The translations under genes were made by a program, and so were the position numbers. A stretch of DNA of 57,794 bases from NCBI RefSeq assembly GCF_029891735.1, contig NZ_JANQDH010000023.1, forward strand, positions 1 to 57,794, in the 5' to 3' direction. This document shows, piece after piece, positions 38,682-48,245 of this stretch; within the stretch, counting starts at the first letter, position 1, and each line of letters opens with the position of its first letter. Source of the DNA: Chrysosporum bergii ANA360D. GTDB taxonomy: Bacteria; Cyanobacteriota; Cyanobacteriia; Cyanobacteriales; Nostocaceae. The notes under the pieces are model-generated. The model did not search any database, was not told the DNA's origin, and saw nothing but the letters and a program-made list of their open reading frames with translations.

Positions 38682-40472
38682 TTGTCAAACGGTAGGCTTT
38701 ATAAAGTTGATCAGTTTTTAACAACTTTTAAGAACAGTATCGAATTCCCAGTTGGAGAGGTATGTAAAGGCGTGGGTCAGTATCAACCTGGTCAGTTCAA
38801 ACGCTACAGTCCTGAAGCGATCGCTAGTCACTATCGTTATCGTCCCTGGCTGGCGTGGGGGCGACTAATACAAATTATCTGGTCTTTTGCTAGATTTATT
38901 TTCGGTCTCAAGTGGGACGAGTGGCAAGATAAAGTTGAGCAACACAAAAGCAAGCGGGCTATCCAATTACGAGAAACCCTGACTAAACTTGGTCCAACAT
39001 TTATTAAAGTAGGTCAAGCCCTGTCCACCCGTCCAGACTTGGTGAGAAAAGACTTCCTAGAAGAACTAGTCAAGCTGCAAGACCAGTTACCACCATTTGA
39101 CAATGCGATCGCCTATCAAATTATTGAAACCGAGTTAGAGCGACCAATTTCTCAAGTTTTTAGTACTTTGTCAGCCAAACCAGTGGCTGCGGCTAGTTTA
39201 GGTCAAGTTTATCGTGGTCGTTTAGTCACAGGGGAAGAAGTAGCCGTAAAGGTACAACGCCCCAACCTGCGCCCGGTGATCACCCTTGACCTGTATCTAA
39301 TGCGCTGGATGGCTAGTTGGTTAGCACCTTGGCTACCTCTCAATCTCGGTCACGATCTCACTTTAATTGTGGACGAGTTTGGTAGCAAGTTATTTGAGGA
39401 AATTGATTACATCAATGAAGGGCGTAACGCGGAGAAATTTGCCGCCAACTTCCGCAATGATCCGCGAGTCAAAGTGCCGGCGATTTACTGGAAATACACC
39501 AAAACCCATGTTTTAACTCTGGAATGGATTAACGGATTTAAACTCACCGACACTACCAAGGTTAAACAAGCTGGTTTAGACCCAGAGGAAATCATCCAGA
39601 TAGGTGTAACTTCCGGACTACAACAATTATTAGAACATGGTTTTTTCCATGCTGACCCCCATCCTGGCAATTTGTTTGCCATGGCTGATGGACGTATGGC
39701 CTACATTGATTTTGGCATGATGGATCAGCTAGAGGAAACCACCAAAGAAACTCTAGTAGATGCCCTAGTGCATCTGGTGAACAAAGATTACACCGACTTG
39801 GCAGTAGATTTTGTCGCTTTAGGTTTTCTGACTCCAGACACAAATATTTGCCCAATTATCCCAGCATTAGAAACAGTGTTGGGAGATGCCATTGGCAAAA
39901 ATGTCCAGGACTTTAATTTTAAAACCATAACTGATGAATTTTCGGAATTGATGTATGAATATCCCTTCCGAGTTCCTGCCAAGTTTGCCTTGATTATTCG
40001 TTCTCTGGTGACTCAAGAAGGTATCGCCCTTAGTCTTAACCCCAATTTTAAAATTGTGGAGGTGGGTTATCCCTACATAGCAAGACGCTTATTAACTGGT
40101 GAATCTCCCGAATTAAGGCGACGACTACTGAACGTGTTGTTTAAAGACAATAAATTTAAGTGGGAACGCTTAGAAAACCTGATCCAAATTGCTCGTACTG
40201 ACCGCAGCTTTGATGTCTTACCTACAGCACAAATGGGCTTACAATATCTGCTCTCTGAGGAAGGTAAATTTCTCCGTCGTCAGTTAGTATTGGCACTCAC
40301 TGAAGATGACCGTCTTCACACAGAAGAAGTTCAACGCCTCTGGGATTTGGTGAAAGAGGACATTAAACCGAATCGTTTGTTAGACGTAGCCATTGGTATG
40401 TTGAGAGATTTATCCAGGGAAGGCGTAACAGCAGTTATTCCCAAATTAGCATCATCGGTTCCAAAACAGTAA
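38682..40472 (+). CDS. ABC1/UbiB-family atypical kinase
   Basis: This protein-kinase-like ATPase has the UbiB/COQ8/ABC1K signature. Motifs are KxGQ (FIKVGQALSTRPDLV), the Ala-rich nucleotide loop AAASLGQVYRG, EEIDYINEGRNAE, the catalytic HADPHPGNLF and the metal-binding YIDFGMMD. Plant and cyanobacterial ABC1Ks influence prenylquinone and lipid metabolism of thylakoids. Length is 596 residues. No ATG exists at the 5' end: TTG 38682 is the first possible start, just after an in-frame TAG at 38676. The true N-terminus is therefore uncertain. A TATAAT at 38594-38599 may be the promoter -10. The small membrane gene follows 17 bases downstream. Confidence 0.9.
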   Translation: MSNGRLYKVDQFLTTFKNSIEFPVGEVCKGVGQYQPGQFKRYSPEAIASHYRYRPWLAWGRLIQIIWSFARFIFGLKWDEWQDKVEQHKSKRAIQLRETLTKLGPTFIKVGQALSTRPDLVRKDFLEELVKLQDQLPPFDNAIAYQIIETELERPISQVFSTLSAKPVAAASLGQVYRGRLVTGEEVAVKVQRPNLRPVITLDLYLMRWMASWLAPWLPLNLGHDLTLIVDEFGSKLFEEIDYINEGRNAEKFAANFRNDPRVKVPAIYWKYTKTHVLTLEWINGFKLTDTTKVKQAGLDPEEIIQIGVTSGLQQLLEHGFFHADPHPGNLFAMADGRMAYIDFGMMDQLEETTKETLVDALVHLVNKDYTDLAVDFVALGFLTPDTNICPIIPALETVLGDAIGKNVQDFNFKTITDEFSELMYEYPFRVPAKFALIIRSLVTQEGIALSLNPNFKIVEVGYPYIARRLLTGESPELRRRLLNVLFKDNKFKWERLENLIQIARTDRSFDVLPTAQMGLQYLLSEEGKFLRRQLVLALTEDDRLHTEEVQRLWDLVKEDIKPNRLLDVAIGMLRDLSREGVTAVIPKLASSVPKQ

Positions 40473-40489
40473 AAATATTTGGAGTTTTC

Positions 40490-40858
40490 ATGTACTATTA
40501 CCCGACACAACCACCTTATTTTCTCCTCTTGATTGGTTTTTTAATCGCATTAACTTCTGGTCTGGCTTTATCTGGAACCCTTAAAGTAATAGTGCAGCAA
40601 TGGCCAAAAGATGGTGCGGAAAAACCTCAATCTTCTTCGTCATTAAAGCAGTTATTTGTCCCTTTTTTGGGAATTACCGCCGGCGTGTCTCTATTTCTTT
40701 CATCAGGTTTAGAAATATTTGGTTTTCCTTCTATATTGGCTTTAGGTGTTGGGTTACCGCTTAGTTTTCTCACCTGTTTACTGGTTTGGCTACAATTGGG
40801 CAGTCTGCTCACCTTTGCCCAACGCCAAGGAATGCAGGCTTTAGATTTCGATTCTTAA
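40490..40858 (+). CDS. Small membrane protein, unknown function
   Basis: This is a 122-residue hydrophobic protein with helices at about residues 9-33, 55-73 and 78-104. A Lys/Ser-rich loop lies between the first two. I recognise no family. ATG 40490 follows GGAG by six bases, and the gene is 17 bases behind the ABC1 kinase gene. It is probably co-transcribed with it, and could act on the same membrane process; that is inference from linkage only. Confidence 0.7.
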   Translation: MYYYPTQPPYFLLLIGFLIALTSGLALSGTLKVIVQQWPKDGAEKPQSSSSLKQLFVPFLGITAGVSLFLSSGLEIFGFPSILALGVGLPLSFLTCLLVWLQLGSLLTFAQRQGMQALDFDS

Positions 40859-40955
40859 GGCCTTTATTTTCCCCGGCTGGTGTCTGAGTTATGAGATAAT
40901 AGGTTTTTCATACTTTGATCCAACATATGAGGTATTGGCAGAGAGGGGTGGCAGA

Positions 40956-42164
40956 GTGGCTAATGACCAAACTACAGTAAGCCTAGAACAAATTGAACCA
41001 CAGGATTTTTCTTGGCCCTTCTGGTGGGCATTGCCACTCTATCCCTATGGTAAGCGGCGGACAATTCGCCAAGAAGTAGTTAAAGACACAATATGGACTT
41101 TTGACCAAATCCAAGGCATTTTCTACGTGGTTGTGCCAATTCGCATGACTGTAGTTAAATTAGAGTCAGAAGGTCTTTTAGTATATGCTCCCGTTGCACC
41201 CACTCCAGAATGTATCAGACTGGTTAAGGAGTTAGAGGAGAAACACGGAGAAGTTAAATATATTATTTTACCGACTATCTCAGGTTTAGAACACAAAGTT
41301 TTTGTTGGACCATTTGCTAGATATTTTAGCCAAGCACAAATTTTTGTCACCCCTCATCAATGGAGTTTTCCCTTAAATCTTCCCCTCAGCTGGTTGGGTC
41401 TACCTGGTAAACGTACTTATGTACTACCAGAAGATATCAGCAAAACTCCATTTGCTGATGAATTTGACTACTCCATTCTTGGACCTATTGAGTTGGGTCC
41501 GGGAAAATTTGCCGAAGTGGCATTTTTTCACAAGCGATCGCACACTCTATTAGTAACAGATACAGTAGTATCAGTACCAGCAGATCCCCCAGCCATCGTA
41601 GAACTAGACCCCTACCCTTTATTATTCCATGCCAAAGACAGAGCATCCGATATAATTACAGATAATCAAGCAAATCGCCGTAAGGGATGGCAGCGCCTTT
41701 GTTTATTTGCCTTGTATTTTCGTCCCAGCGCCCTAGAAGTTATACCTTGGGGTTACGTGTTGCGAGAGGCTATTAAAGCCCCAAATCGCTCACCCAAAGC
41801 GTATTTTGGCTTATTCCCCTTTAAATGGCAATCCCATTGGCAGCGCTCATTCCATATCCTCCAAGGAGAGGGGCGTTTGTTTGTAGCACCAATTTTGCAG
41901 ACACTCATACTCAACCGCGCACCGCAACAAACTATTGACTGGGCCCAGAAAGTAGCCAAGTGGGACTTTGAGTGGATTATTCCTTGTCACTTTGACGCAC
42001 CAATCAAAGCACAACCAAATCAGTTTCGTCAAGCATTCTCCTTCCTAGAAAAGCATCCTTTAGTCAGTGGGGGTTTACCAGAGGAGGATTTTCAACTACT
42101 CAGAGAAATTGACCATGGTTTAAAAACAACTGGTATTGTTCCCCCTCCCCAGGATAAAGTATAA
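40956..42164 (+). CDS. DUF4336 domain-containing protein
   Basis: This 402-residue protein of the DUF4336 family has a divergent metallo-beta-lactamase-like fold found in cyanobacteria, algae and plants. Recognisable stretches are PYGKRRTIRQEVVKDTIWTF, LVYAPVAPTPECIRLV, IILPTISGLEHKVFVGPFAR and the C-terminal FEWIIPCHFDAPIKA. The usual HxHxDH metal motif of active lactamases is missing, so catalysis is uncertain. GTG 40956 is chosen as start, with AGAGGGG upstream; a TTG at 40935 is possible. The gene stands apart from its neighbours by about 100 bases on each side. Confidence 0.78.
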   Translation: MANDQTTVSLEQIEPQDFSWPFWWALPLYPYGKRRTIRQEVVKDTIWTFDQIQGIFYVVVPIRMTVVKLESEGLLVYAPVAPTPECIRLVKELEEKHGEVKYIILPTISGLEHKVFVGPFARYFSQAQIFVTPHQWSFPLNLPLSWLGLPGKRTYVLPEDISKTPFADEFDYSILGPIELGPGKFAEVAFFHKRSHTLLVTDTVVSVPADPPAIVELDPYPLLFHAKDRASDIITDNQANRRKGWQRLCLFALYFRPSALEVIPWGYVLREAIKAPNRSPKAYFGLFPFKWQSHWQRSFHILQGEGRLFVAPILQTLILNRAPQQTIDWAQKVAKWDFEWIIPCHFDAPIKAQPNQFRQAFSFLEKHPLVSGGLPEEDFQLLREIDHGLKTTGIVPPPQDKV

Positions 42165-42306
42165 TTTGCAACTATAATAACAAGCGCTGATCAAAGTAGT
42201 GATGGCTGCGGAACAGTTGAGAAGAATTAAGCTAGAACTGAAATAGGCTGTTACCCATTTTATTCAGCATCTCCGCATCAAATTGTCAGCTAAACGTGAT
42301 TGTATT

Positions 42307-42801
42307 ATGACCAGTTCCAAAATATCCACTACATCCCTTCACTTGCAAGGAGTTTATCCCTGTCCCGTTTGTCGCGTAGGTCAAATTTATCATATGCCCA
42401 TGATGGAGACCATGGCTTGTGATTTCTGTCATGAAATTTTTACTGTCAATCTAGAACAACAACAAATCAAGATGCCTTCCCGACAACCTCCTTTGATTTG
42501 GCGATGGAATGGCTTAAACTGGACAGAAGCACAGTTAGAAGGGGTAGAATTGGGTTGGGGTTATGGGTTAGCAGCATTTGCTTTTGTGGTGCTACCCACG
42601 ACATTAATTGGTCTAGTGGCTTATTACTTGCCTCCAGTCTCTAACGATCCCATTACTTGGTTACCCTGTATCTGGACTATACTAACTTTTTTGTTACATT
42701 TATCAATTATCCTCTGGATTATAGTGGAAATTTATCAATTTCCAGTTGTGGCTTATTTGAGGGTCATAAATCGCTGGAGACATAGAATAATGGGGCAATA
42801 G
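42307..42801 (+). CDS. Zinc-ribbon membrane protein, unknown function
   Basis: This 164-residue protein begins with a four-cysteine ribbon (YPCPVCRVGQIY, then MACDFCHEIF), probably binding zinc on the cytoplasmic side. Two or more membrane helices follow (LAAFAFVVLPTTLIGLVAYY and WTILTFLLHLSIILWIIVEI), then a short basic tail. No named family is recognised. ATG 42307 is preferred over TTG 42283. It lies 129 bases before the J-domain/pentapeptide gene. Confidence 0.7.
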   Translation: MTSSKISTTSLHLQGVYPCPVCRVGQIYHMPMMETMACDFCHEIFTVNLEQQQIKMPSRQPPLIWRWNGLNWTEAQLEGVELGWGYGLAAFAFVVLPTTLIGLVAYYLPPVSNDPITWLPCIWTILTFLLHLSIILWIIVEIYQFPVVAYLRVINRWRHRIMGQ

Positions 42802-42930
42802 TCAGTGAAAAGATAAAATTTACCCTCCCCAACCGCCAAACAAATCACAAATACCCCTGTTAATGGGCAATTTTTGGAAAAAGTGGGCTGCATCACTCAT
42901 ACTTAATTTGATTCGGGAAAAAAATATCCT

Positions 42931-43578
42931 ATGAGCGAGATGGAGCGTTATTATAGAGTTTTAGAAATAGAACCTGGAGCAACCCTGGAGGAAGTCAACC
43001 AGGCTTATAAAGACTTGGTTTTTATTTGGCATCCTGATCGTATTCCTCAAGACAATCTCCGCCTACAAAAGAAAGCCCAAGAAAAGCTGAAAGCCATTAA
43101 CGAAGCCCGGGATAAACTGCGATCCTTCGATTGTAAACCCAGAAACACTTATCATTCTCCCCCACAGCCACCAAGAAAACCACCCCAAACCACCTACAAC
43201 CCACCCCAGCCTAACCAAGATTTGAGCGGTAAAGACTTTAGCGGCTCTAACTTAAGCAACAAAGACTTATCTGGCAGAAACTTGAGTTACGCTAACTTAA
43301 GCGGTGCTAATCTGAGTGATACTTTTATGCATAAAGTTATTCTCAGAGGTGCGAATTTATCAGAAGCAAATTTGTTTAGAGCTAACTTACTTTTAGCGGA
43401 TATGAGAGAAGCAAATTTGCGCTGTAGTAACTTAATTGGTGCAGACCTCAGTGGTGCAGACTTGCGGGGAGCCGATTTGACAGGCGCTAGGATTCGTTCA
43501 GGCGATCGCCTCCTGGTAAAATTAATTGGTGCTAACTTGGCTGGTGCAATTATGCCTGATGGTGTCATTCATAGTTAA
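42931..43578 (+). CDS. J-domain protein fused to pentapeptide repeats
   Basis: This 215-residue fusion has an N-terminal DnaJ domain (about 5-66) that contains the HPD motif (FIWHPDRIP) needed to stimulate an Hsp70 ATPase. A Pro-rich linker (about 70-98) follows. Then comes a right-handed beta-helix of A(D/N)Lxx pentapeptides (LSGKDFSGSNLSNKDLSGRN, then ANLSGANL... to the end). The G/F and zinc domains of true DnaJ are absent. It is probably a co-chaperone that recruits DnaK to a partner recognised by the beta-helix. The architecture occurs in filamentous cyanobacteria. A hydrolase gene starts 37 bases downstream. Confidence 0.88.
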   Translation: MSEMERYYRVLEIEPGATLEEVNQAYKDLVFIWHPDRIPQDNLRLQKKAQEKLKAINEARDKLRSFDCKPRNTYHSPPQPPRKPPQTTYNPPQPNQDLSGKDFSGSNLSNKDLSGRNLSYANLSGANLSDTFMHKVILRGANLSEANLFRANLLLADMREANLRCSNLIGADLSGADLRGADLTGARIRSGDRLLVKLIGANLAGAIMPDGVIHS

Positions 43579-43615
43579 CATAAGTAGCACAGAAGGCAAA
43601 CCTAAAATCAAGACT

Positions 43616-44539
43616 ATGGCAAACACACTAAATATCAGAATATCTCCCACCCAGTTTTACAGCTGGAAAAAATACCGTTGCGCCTACGAAATACATCAAC
43701 CCTCTGATTCTATTAACGAAGGCATAGCTTTACTGTTAATTCACCCTATTGGTGTGGGTTTATCTCGGCAATTTTGGCAAAGATTCCGCAGTAAATGGTA
43801 TGCAGCAGGTTACAAAAATCCCATTTACAATCCTGACTTACTAGGATGTGGTGAAAGTGATATGCCCCGTGTGGCTTATAGTCCTAAAGATTGGGCAGAG
43901 CAACTAAGTCACTTTTTAAAAACAGTAGTCAAACAACCTGTTGTGGTGGTAGTGCAAGGGGCTTTATTACCTGTAGCCATAGAGTTGGTGCAAAAAAAAC
44001 CCAACTTAATTGCAGGACTAATTTTAGCAGGTCCACCGGCTTGGGCAGTAATTACCAAACATTCATCACCATGGGAGCAGAGAATTGCTTGGAACCTGTT
44101 TGACTCGGCTTTTGGTAATGCTTTTTATCGCTATGCCCGGACGGAAAAATTTTTGCGTTCTTTCTCAAGTCGCCAACTTTTTGCTTCAGAAAAAGCCGTA
44201 GATAGAGAATGGTTAAATATGTTATTGGCGGGGGCAAAAAATCCAGAAAGTCGCCATGCAGTGTTTTCATTTTTGGCGGGGTTTTGGCGACAAGATTATA
44301 GTAGTTATCTTGCTTGTATCAATCAGCCAACATTGGTAGTGGTGGGAGAAACAGCATCGAGTATTAGTAAGGAAGGTAAACAAGAAACACCAGATCAACG
44401 CCTGGCTGATTATCTGGGCTGTTTACCTCAAGCTAGTCGGATTAAATTACTAGGTCGCAACGTTTTACCCTATGAATCAACTACAGAATTTGTCAAAGCG
44501 ATCGCCCCATTTATTGCCCAGCTAAAAACCCCAAGTTAA
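43616..44539 (+). CDS. Alpha/beta-hydrolase fold protein, nucleophile apparently replaced
   Basis: This 307-residue protein has a clear alpha/beta-hydrolase layout: oxyanion-region ALLLIHPIGVGLSRQFW, YNPDLLGCGESDMP, a cap, and PTLVVVGE near the end. At the nucleophile elbow, where GxSxG is expected, it reads VVVVQGALLPVA (about residues 110-121). The Ser position is therefore Ala or Gly, so the protein may be non-catalytic or use another residue. ATG 43616 is chosen; the frame extends upstream through the 3' end of the J-domain gene without family similarity. It is likely to be co-transcribed with that gene (37-base gap). Confidence 0.78.
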   Translation: MANTLNIRISPTQFYSWKKYRCAYEIHQPSDSINEGIALLLIHPIGVGLSRQFWQRFRSKWYAAGYKNPIYNPDLLGCGESDMPRVAYSPKDWAEQLSHFLKTVVKQPVVVVVQGALLPVAIELVQKKPNLIAGLILAGPPAWAVITKHSSPWEQRIAWNLFDSAFGNAFYRYARTEKFLRSFSSRQLFASEKAVDREWLNMLLAGAKNPESRHAVFSFLAGFWRQDYSSYLACINQPTLVVVGETASSISKEGKQETPDQRLADYLGCLPQASRIKLLGRNVLPYESTTEFVKAIAPFIAQLKTPS

Positions 44540-44567
44540 ACTTTAAGTTAAACTTTAAGTTTAACTT
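44533..44567. terminator. Palindromic AAGTTAAACT repeats between convergent genes
   Basis: AAGTTAAACT (44545-44554) pairs with AGTTTAACTT (44558-44567). A further direct copy at 44533-44542 overlaps the hydrolase stop. It has no T-tract, so its terminator function is tentative. Confidence 0.5.
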
Positions 44568-44571
44568 AACC

Positions 44572-46524
44572 TCACACCCCAGAAACTGTAATTGTTTGAT
44601 CAGCAGTAGACTCCACTGACGTATTAGCATCTTCTGCAAATAAAGTTAAGTCGAACCAAAAAGTAGTACCCACCCCAACTTCACTTACCAGATACATTTG
44701 ACTGCGATGCCTTTCTATGATATTCCTCACAATGGATAAACCCAAACCCGTACCTTCTAAAGTGTGAACCCGGTTTTCCACACGGAAAAAACGGTCAAAA
44801 ATTGCCTGTTGGTCTTCTGGTGCAATACCAATACCAGTATCAGAAACTTCCACCCGCACCTGAGAGGATTTAATTTGTAAGTTAGAGTTAACATCTTCTA
44901 ATTGGTAGGCGCGAATTACCACCCGCCCGCCAGAATGAGAGAATTTGAGAGAATTACCTACCAAATTAGCTAATACTTGCAATAATAAATCATAATTTCC
45001 CAAAACTAACGGCAAATCCCGGTTTACTTCCTGAATGAGTTCAATACCCTTATCTTTAGCATTAAGTTGATAAGTACGCAGGGTTTGTTCAATAGCCTGT
45101 GCTAAATCTACGCCGCCAAAATTGTAACTGCGTCCCGATTCCAGCTTAGACAAATCCAAAACATCGTTAACTAAACGAGTCAGCCTGTCGGTTTCATGGT
45201 TGACTGTTTGCAAAAAATCCTGTCTTTGTTCTATACTCAGGTCTTCGCCATACTCATGTAAAGTTTCAATAAAAGATTTGATATTAAATAAAGGTGTTCG
45301 TAATTCGTGAGAAACATTACTAATAAATTGGCTTTTTGCCTCATTCAGTTCCACCTCACGAGTAATATCTTGAACAGTAATAGCAATACCTTTAATACTT
45401 TCCCGTTGTAAATTGAGTACAGTAGTCAACAGTATGCGAAACGTGCGTTTAGTGGGTTCCTTTAGATGAATACGGAATTCGGCACTTTCACACTCACCGG
45501 CGGCCATTTCGTATAAAGGACGGGTAATTTCCATCTGCACCGCCCCGGGTAAGTGATGTAAAACATTACTACCCTCAACCTTGACACCTTCCCAGCCAAA
45601 AATTCGCCGCGCTGTAGGGTTAACTAAAATCACCTGCATACTGTTATCAATCAAAACAGCACCATCAGCGATGGTAGAAACTAGTGTTTCCAGTTTGGCT
45701 TTTTCTGCGGTTAATTCTTCAATATTTTGTTCTTCATAGCGTTCTAAACGCTCCGCCATTTCATTAAAACTGAGAATCACCTCTCCCAGTTCCCCACCTA
45801 GGGGTAAATTAATGCGCTGCTTAAAATTACCAGCTGCAATTTGTTTTACTCCCACCAGTAGTTCTTTAATGGGTTTGGTAATCGTCAAAGCATTAATTAC
45901 CCCTGCCAAAATCACCATTACCCAAATCGTGATAAAAACAGCAATAGTCACATCACGGGTGAAGTTAGTAGAAATAACCGCAGTTTGGTTAGGATTGATG
46001 CCAATGGCCAATACACCTTGGGATTTTTCACCAACAATCAGGGGGATAAATACATCTGTAACCACCCCATCAGGGGTCATGTGTTGCCGTACCATCGGCT
46101 TTTCCCGGTCACCGGTGTAATCTTCCGGCAGTTGTATACGTCGTTCAATGGTCAAAGAGTTTTCTACCTCTGGTTCCCAAAAAGGAAGACCAAAAAATAT
46201 TTTGCCAGTTTGATCGGCGTAGAGCATATAACGCACACTAGAGGTACTGCTGTAGAAGCGTTGGGAAAATTGGGCTACCTCACTGAGATTATGGTCAGCT
46301 ATCAGGGGGGCAACATTAGCAGCAAGCAGCAGTCCTAAGTCACGACCAAAGCGAGTATCATTCATGCGGGCATCTTGCTGAATTGTATTCACAGCCCAGA
46401 AGGTCAACCCACTCATGACCAAAGACACCACCAAAGTAGCAACGGCCAAGAGTTTGGTTTGCAAGGTAAACTCTGACCACCAGTTAGCAATTGCTTCTCG
46501 GATTGTTTTTAAAGGAGCCAGCAT
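44572..46524 (-). CDS. nblS: Sensor histidine kinase NblS (Hik33/DspA type)
   Basis: NblS/Hik33 is the essential cyanobacterial sensor controlling light, cold and nutrient stress genes and phycobilisome degradation. The 650-residue protein has membrane helices at about residues 25-45 and 190-211 flanking a periplasmic sensor region. These are followed by HAMP (TKPIKELLVGVKQIAAGNF), PAS (VSTIADGAVLIDNSMQVILV), a HisKA box with the phospho-His406 in SNVSHELRTPLFN, and the HATPase boxes (NLVGNSLKF, DTGIGI, GTGLGLSI). ATG 46524 (LAPLKTIREAIANWW) is preferred over a TTG three codons upstream. purD lies upstream on the same strand (191-base gap). The usual partner regulator (RpaB/SrrA) is not in the window. 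Confidence 0.92.
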   Translation of the reverse strand: MLAPLKTIREAIANWWSEFTLQTKLLAVATLVVSLVMSGLTFWAVNTIQQDARMNDTRFGRDLGLLLAANVAPLIADHNLSEVAQFSQRFYSSTSSVRYMLYADQTGKIFFGLPFWEPEVENSLTIERRIQLPEDYTGDREKPMVRQHMTPDGVVTDVFIPLIVGEKSQGVLAIGINPNQTAVISTNFTRDVTIAVFITIWVMVILAGVINALTITKPIKELLVGVKQIAAGNFKQRINLPLGGELGEVILSFNEMAERLERYEEQNIEELTAEKAKLETLVSTIADGAVLIDNSMQVILVNPTARRIFGWEGVKVEGSNVLHHLPGAVQMEITRPLYEMAAGECESAEFRIHLKEPTKRTFRILLTTVLNLQRESIKGIAITVQDITREVELNEAKSQFISNVSHELRTPLFNIKSFIETLHEYGEDLSIEQRQDFLQTVNHETDRLTRLVNDVLDLSKLESGRSYNFGGVDLAQAIEQTLRTYQLNAKDKGIELIQEVNRDLPLVLGNYDLLLQVLANLVGNSLKFSHSGGRVVIRAYQLEDVNSNLQIKSSQVRVEVSDTGIGIAPEDQQAIFDRFFRVENRVHTLEGTGLGLSIVRNIIERHRSQMYLVSEVGVGTTFWFDLTLFAEDANTSVESTADQTITVSGV

Positions 46525-46715
46525 CTTAAACAAAGTTATTAGTAGTTGTGGTTATTCAATCCCAACCACTAAAAAATTAACAGTTAATTTGATCAATATG
46601 TTAATGGAAAGATTGGGGGGCGATTATTTATTTATCTTTTGGTGGTAGCCAGTCTTCATTTCCTGGATTACCTACTATGTGTTGATCATACTATATTCCC
46701 AGTCTTTCCAGTCCT

Positions 46716-47993
46716 TTACTTCAGCACTCGATGACCAATATCTTTTCGGTAATATATCCCTTCAAATTGAATAGATTTGATTCCTCTGTATGCCTGAGCG
46801 ATCGCCTGTTCAAAGTTTTCTCCTGTACTCGTGATATTTAACACCCTTCCCCCATCTGTAACTATTTGTTGTTGCTGGTTTAATTTCGTACCTGCGTGGA
46901 ATACAGTCACTCCCGCTGCCTCAGCTTCTTTAATCCCAGTAATCACCTTGCCTTTTTCATATTTACCAGGATAACCACCAGAGGCGGTGACAACAGTGGC
47001 TGCTACCCCTTGTTTCCAAGCTATGGGGGGCATTTCTCCTAAACGCTGCTGTACACAAGCTAAAAGCAATTCTTCTAGGGGTGTGTCTAACAGTGGCAAA
47101 ATCACTTGAGTTTCCGGGTCCCCAAACCGACAGTTAAATTCTAAAACCTTGAAGTCCCCATCAGGTGCAATCATCAAACCCGCATATAGTACCCCCCGGT
47201 AATCAATACCTCTGTTTCTTAAACCAGCGATCGCTTTTTCTAGTACCCGGGTTTGAATCCCCGTCATTAAATCCGGTGTAGCAATAGGTGCGGGGGCATA
47301 AGCTCCCATCCCGCCTGTATTTTCCCCTATATCTCCCTCCCCAACGCGCTTATGATCTTGAGCAGGTAGTAAAGGGCGAATGGTCAACCCATCAGTTAAG
47401 GCTAAAACTGATACTTCTTGCCCAATCAAACATTCTTCAACAACAACAAAATTCCCCGCACTGCCAAATTGTCCTTGAAAAATGGCATCAATAGCACCAT
47501 TAGCCTGTTCTAAACTAGTGGCAACCATAACACCCTTACCAGCAGCCAAACCGTCAGCTTTGACCACTATGGGTATGCCCTGGGACTTGACATAAGACTT
47601 AGCTGCTGTTGCCTCTGTAAATACCGCAGCTTTAGCTGTAGGAATCCCTACCTCTTCCATGAAAGCCTTAGCCCAAGCCTTACTAGCTTCAATCTGCGCC
47701 CCAGCTTTCACAGGTCCAAATACCATCAGCCCTTGACTGTGCAGGTGATTTGTAATCCCCATTGCCAGGGGTACTTCTGGCCCCACCACCACCAAACCAA
47801 TACCATTTTCCAGAGCATATCGGCTCATACCCTCAAAATCATCAATAGCCAAAGGCAAGTTACCACAACGTTCTAAACTAGCCGTCCCTCCATTTCCTGG
47901 TACACAGACAACCTCTTCAACTTGTGGAGATTGCAACAATTTCCAGGCCAGGGCGTGTTCCCGCCCTCCATTACCAACAACTAAAACTTTCAC
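46716..47993 (-). CDS. purD: Phosphoribosylamine-glycine ligase
   Basis: PurD (GAR synthetase) couples glycine to phosphoribosylamine with ATP in purine synthesis. The ATP-grasp fold is clear: VLVVGNGGREHALAWKL at the N-terminus, VVVGPEVPLAMGI, KADGLAAGKGVMVA and the substrate motif ENTGGMGAYAPAP. The Mg-ligand block LEFNCRFGDPETQ follows at about residues 283-295. Its 425 residues are typical. The start is GTG 47993, preceded by a good AGAGGAAA ribosome site, with no ATG in frame nearby. Confidence 0.96.
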   Translation of the reverse strand: MKVLVVGNGGREHALAWKLLQSPQVEEVVCVPGNGGTASLERCGNLPLAIDDFEGMSRYALENGIGLVVVGPEVPLAMGITNHLHSQGLMVFGPVKAGAQIEASKAWAKAFMEEVGIPTAKAAVFTEATAAKSYVKSQGIPIVVKADGLAAGKGVMVATSLEQANGAIDAIFQGQFGSAGNFVVVEECLIGQEVSVLALTDGLTIRPLLPAQDHKRVGEGDIGENTGGMGAYAPAPIATPDLMTGIQTRVLEKAIAGLRNRGIDYRGVLYAGLMIAPDGDFKVLEFNCRFGDPETQVILPLLDTPLEELLLACVQQRLGEMPPIAWKQGVAATVVTASGGYPGKYEKGKVITGIKEAEAAGVTVFHAGTKLNQQQQIVTDGGRVLNITSTGENFEQAIAQAYRGIKSIQFEGIYYRKDIGHRVLK

Positions 47994-48245
47994 TGATTTC
48001 CTCTGGGTTCCTTCTCAAGCAAGAATATCCTAGCAGCTTTCACCAAGCAATTTTTTCATCCAATATTACCCTACTACAAGCCGAGGATCACACTCGTTGT
48101 TAATGGCATTGAAGGTTATACTAACTGAGCTAGTCTATTTCCAGAGTAACTTTTTTTAGGTATCGGCAAAATATGAATCCAAATTCTCTGTAATTATAAT
48201 TAATTTTTACCCAGCTTTCTTAGTTCAAATCAATAGATAGGAAAC

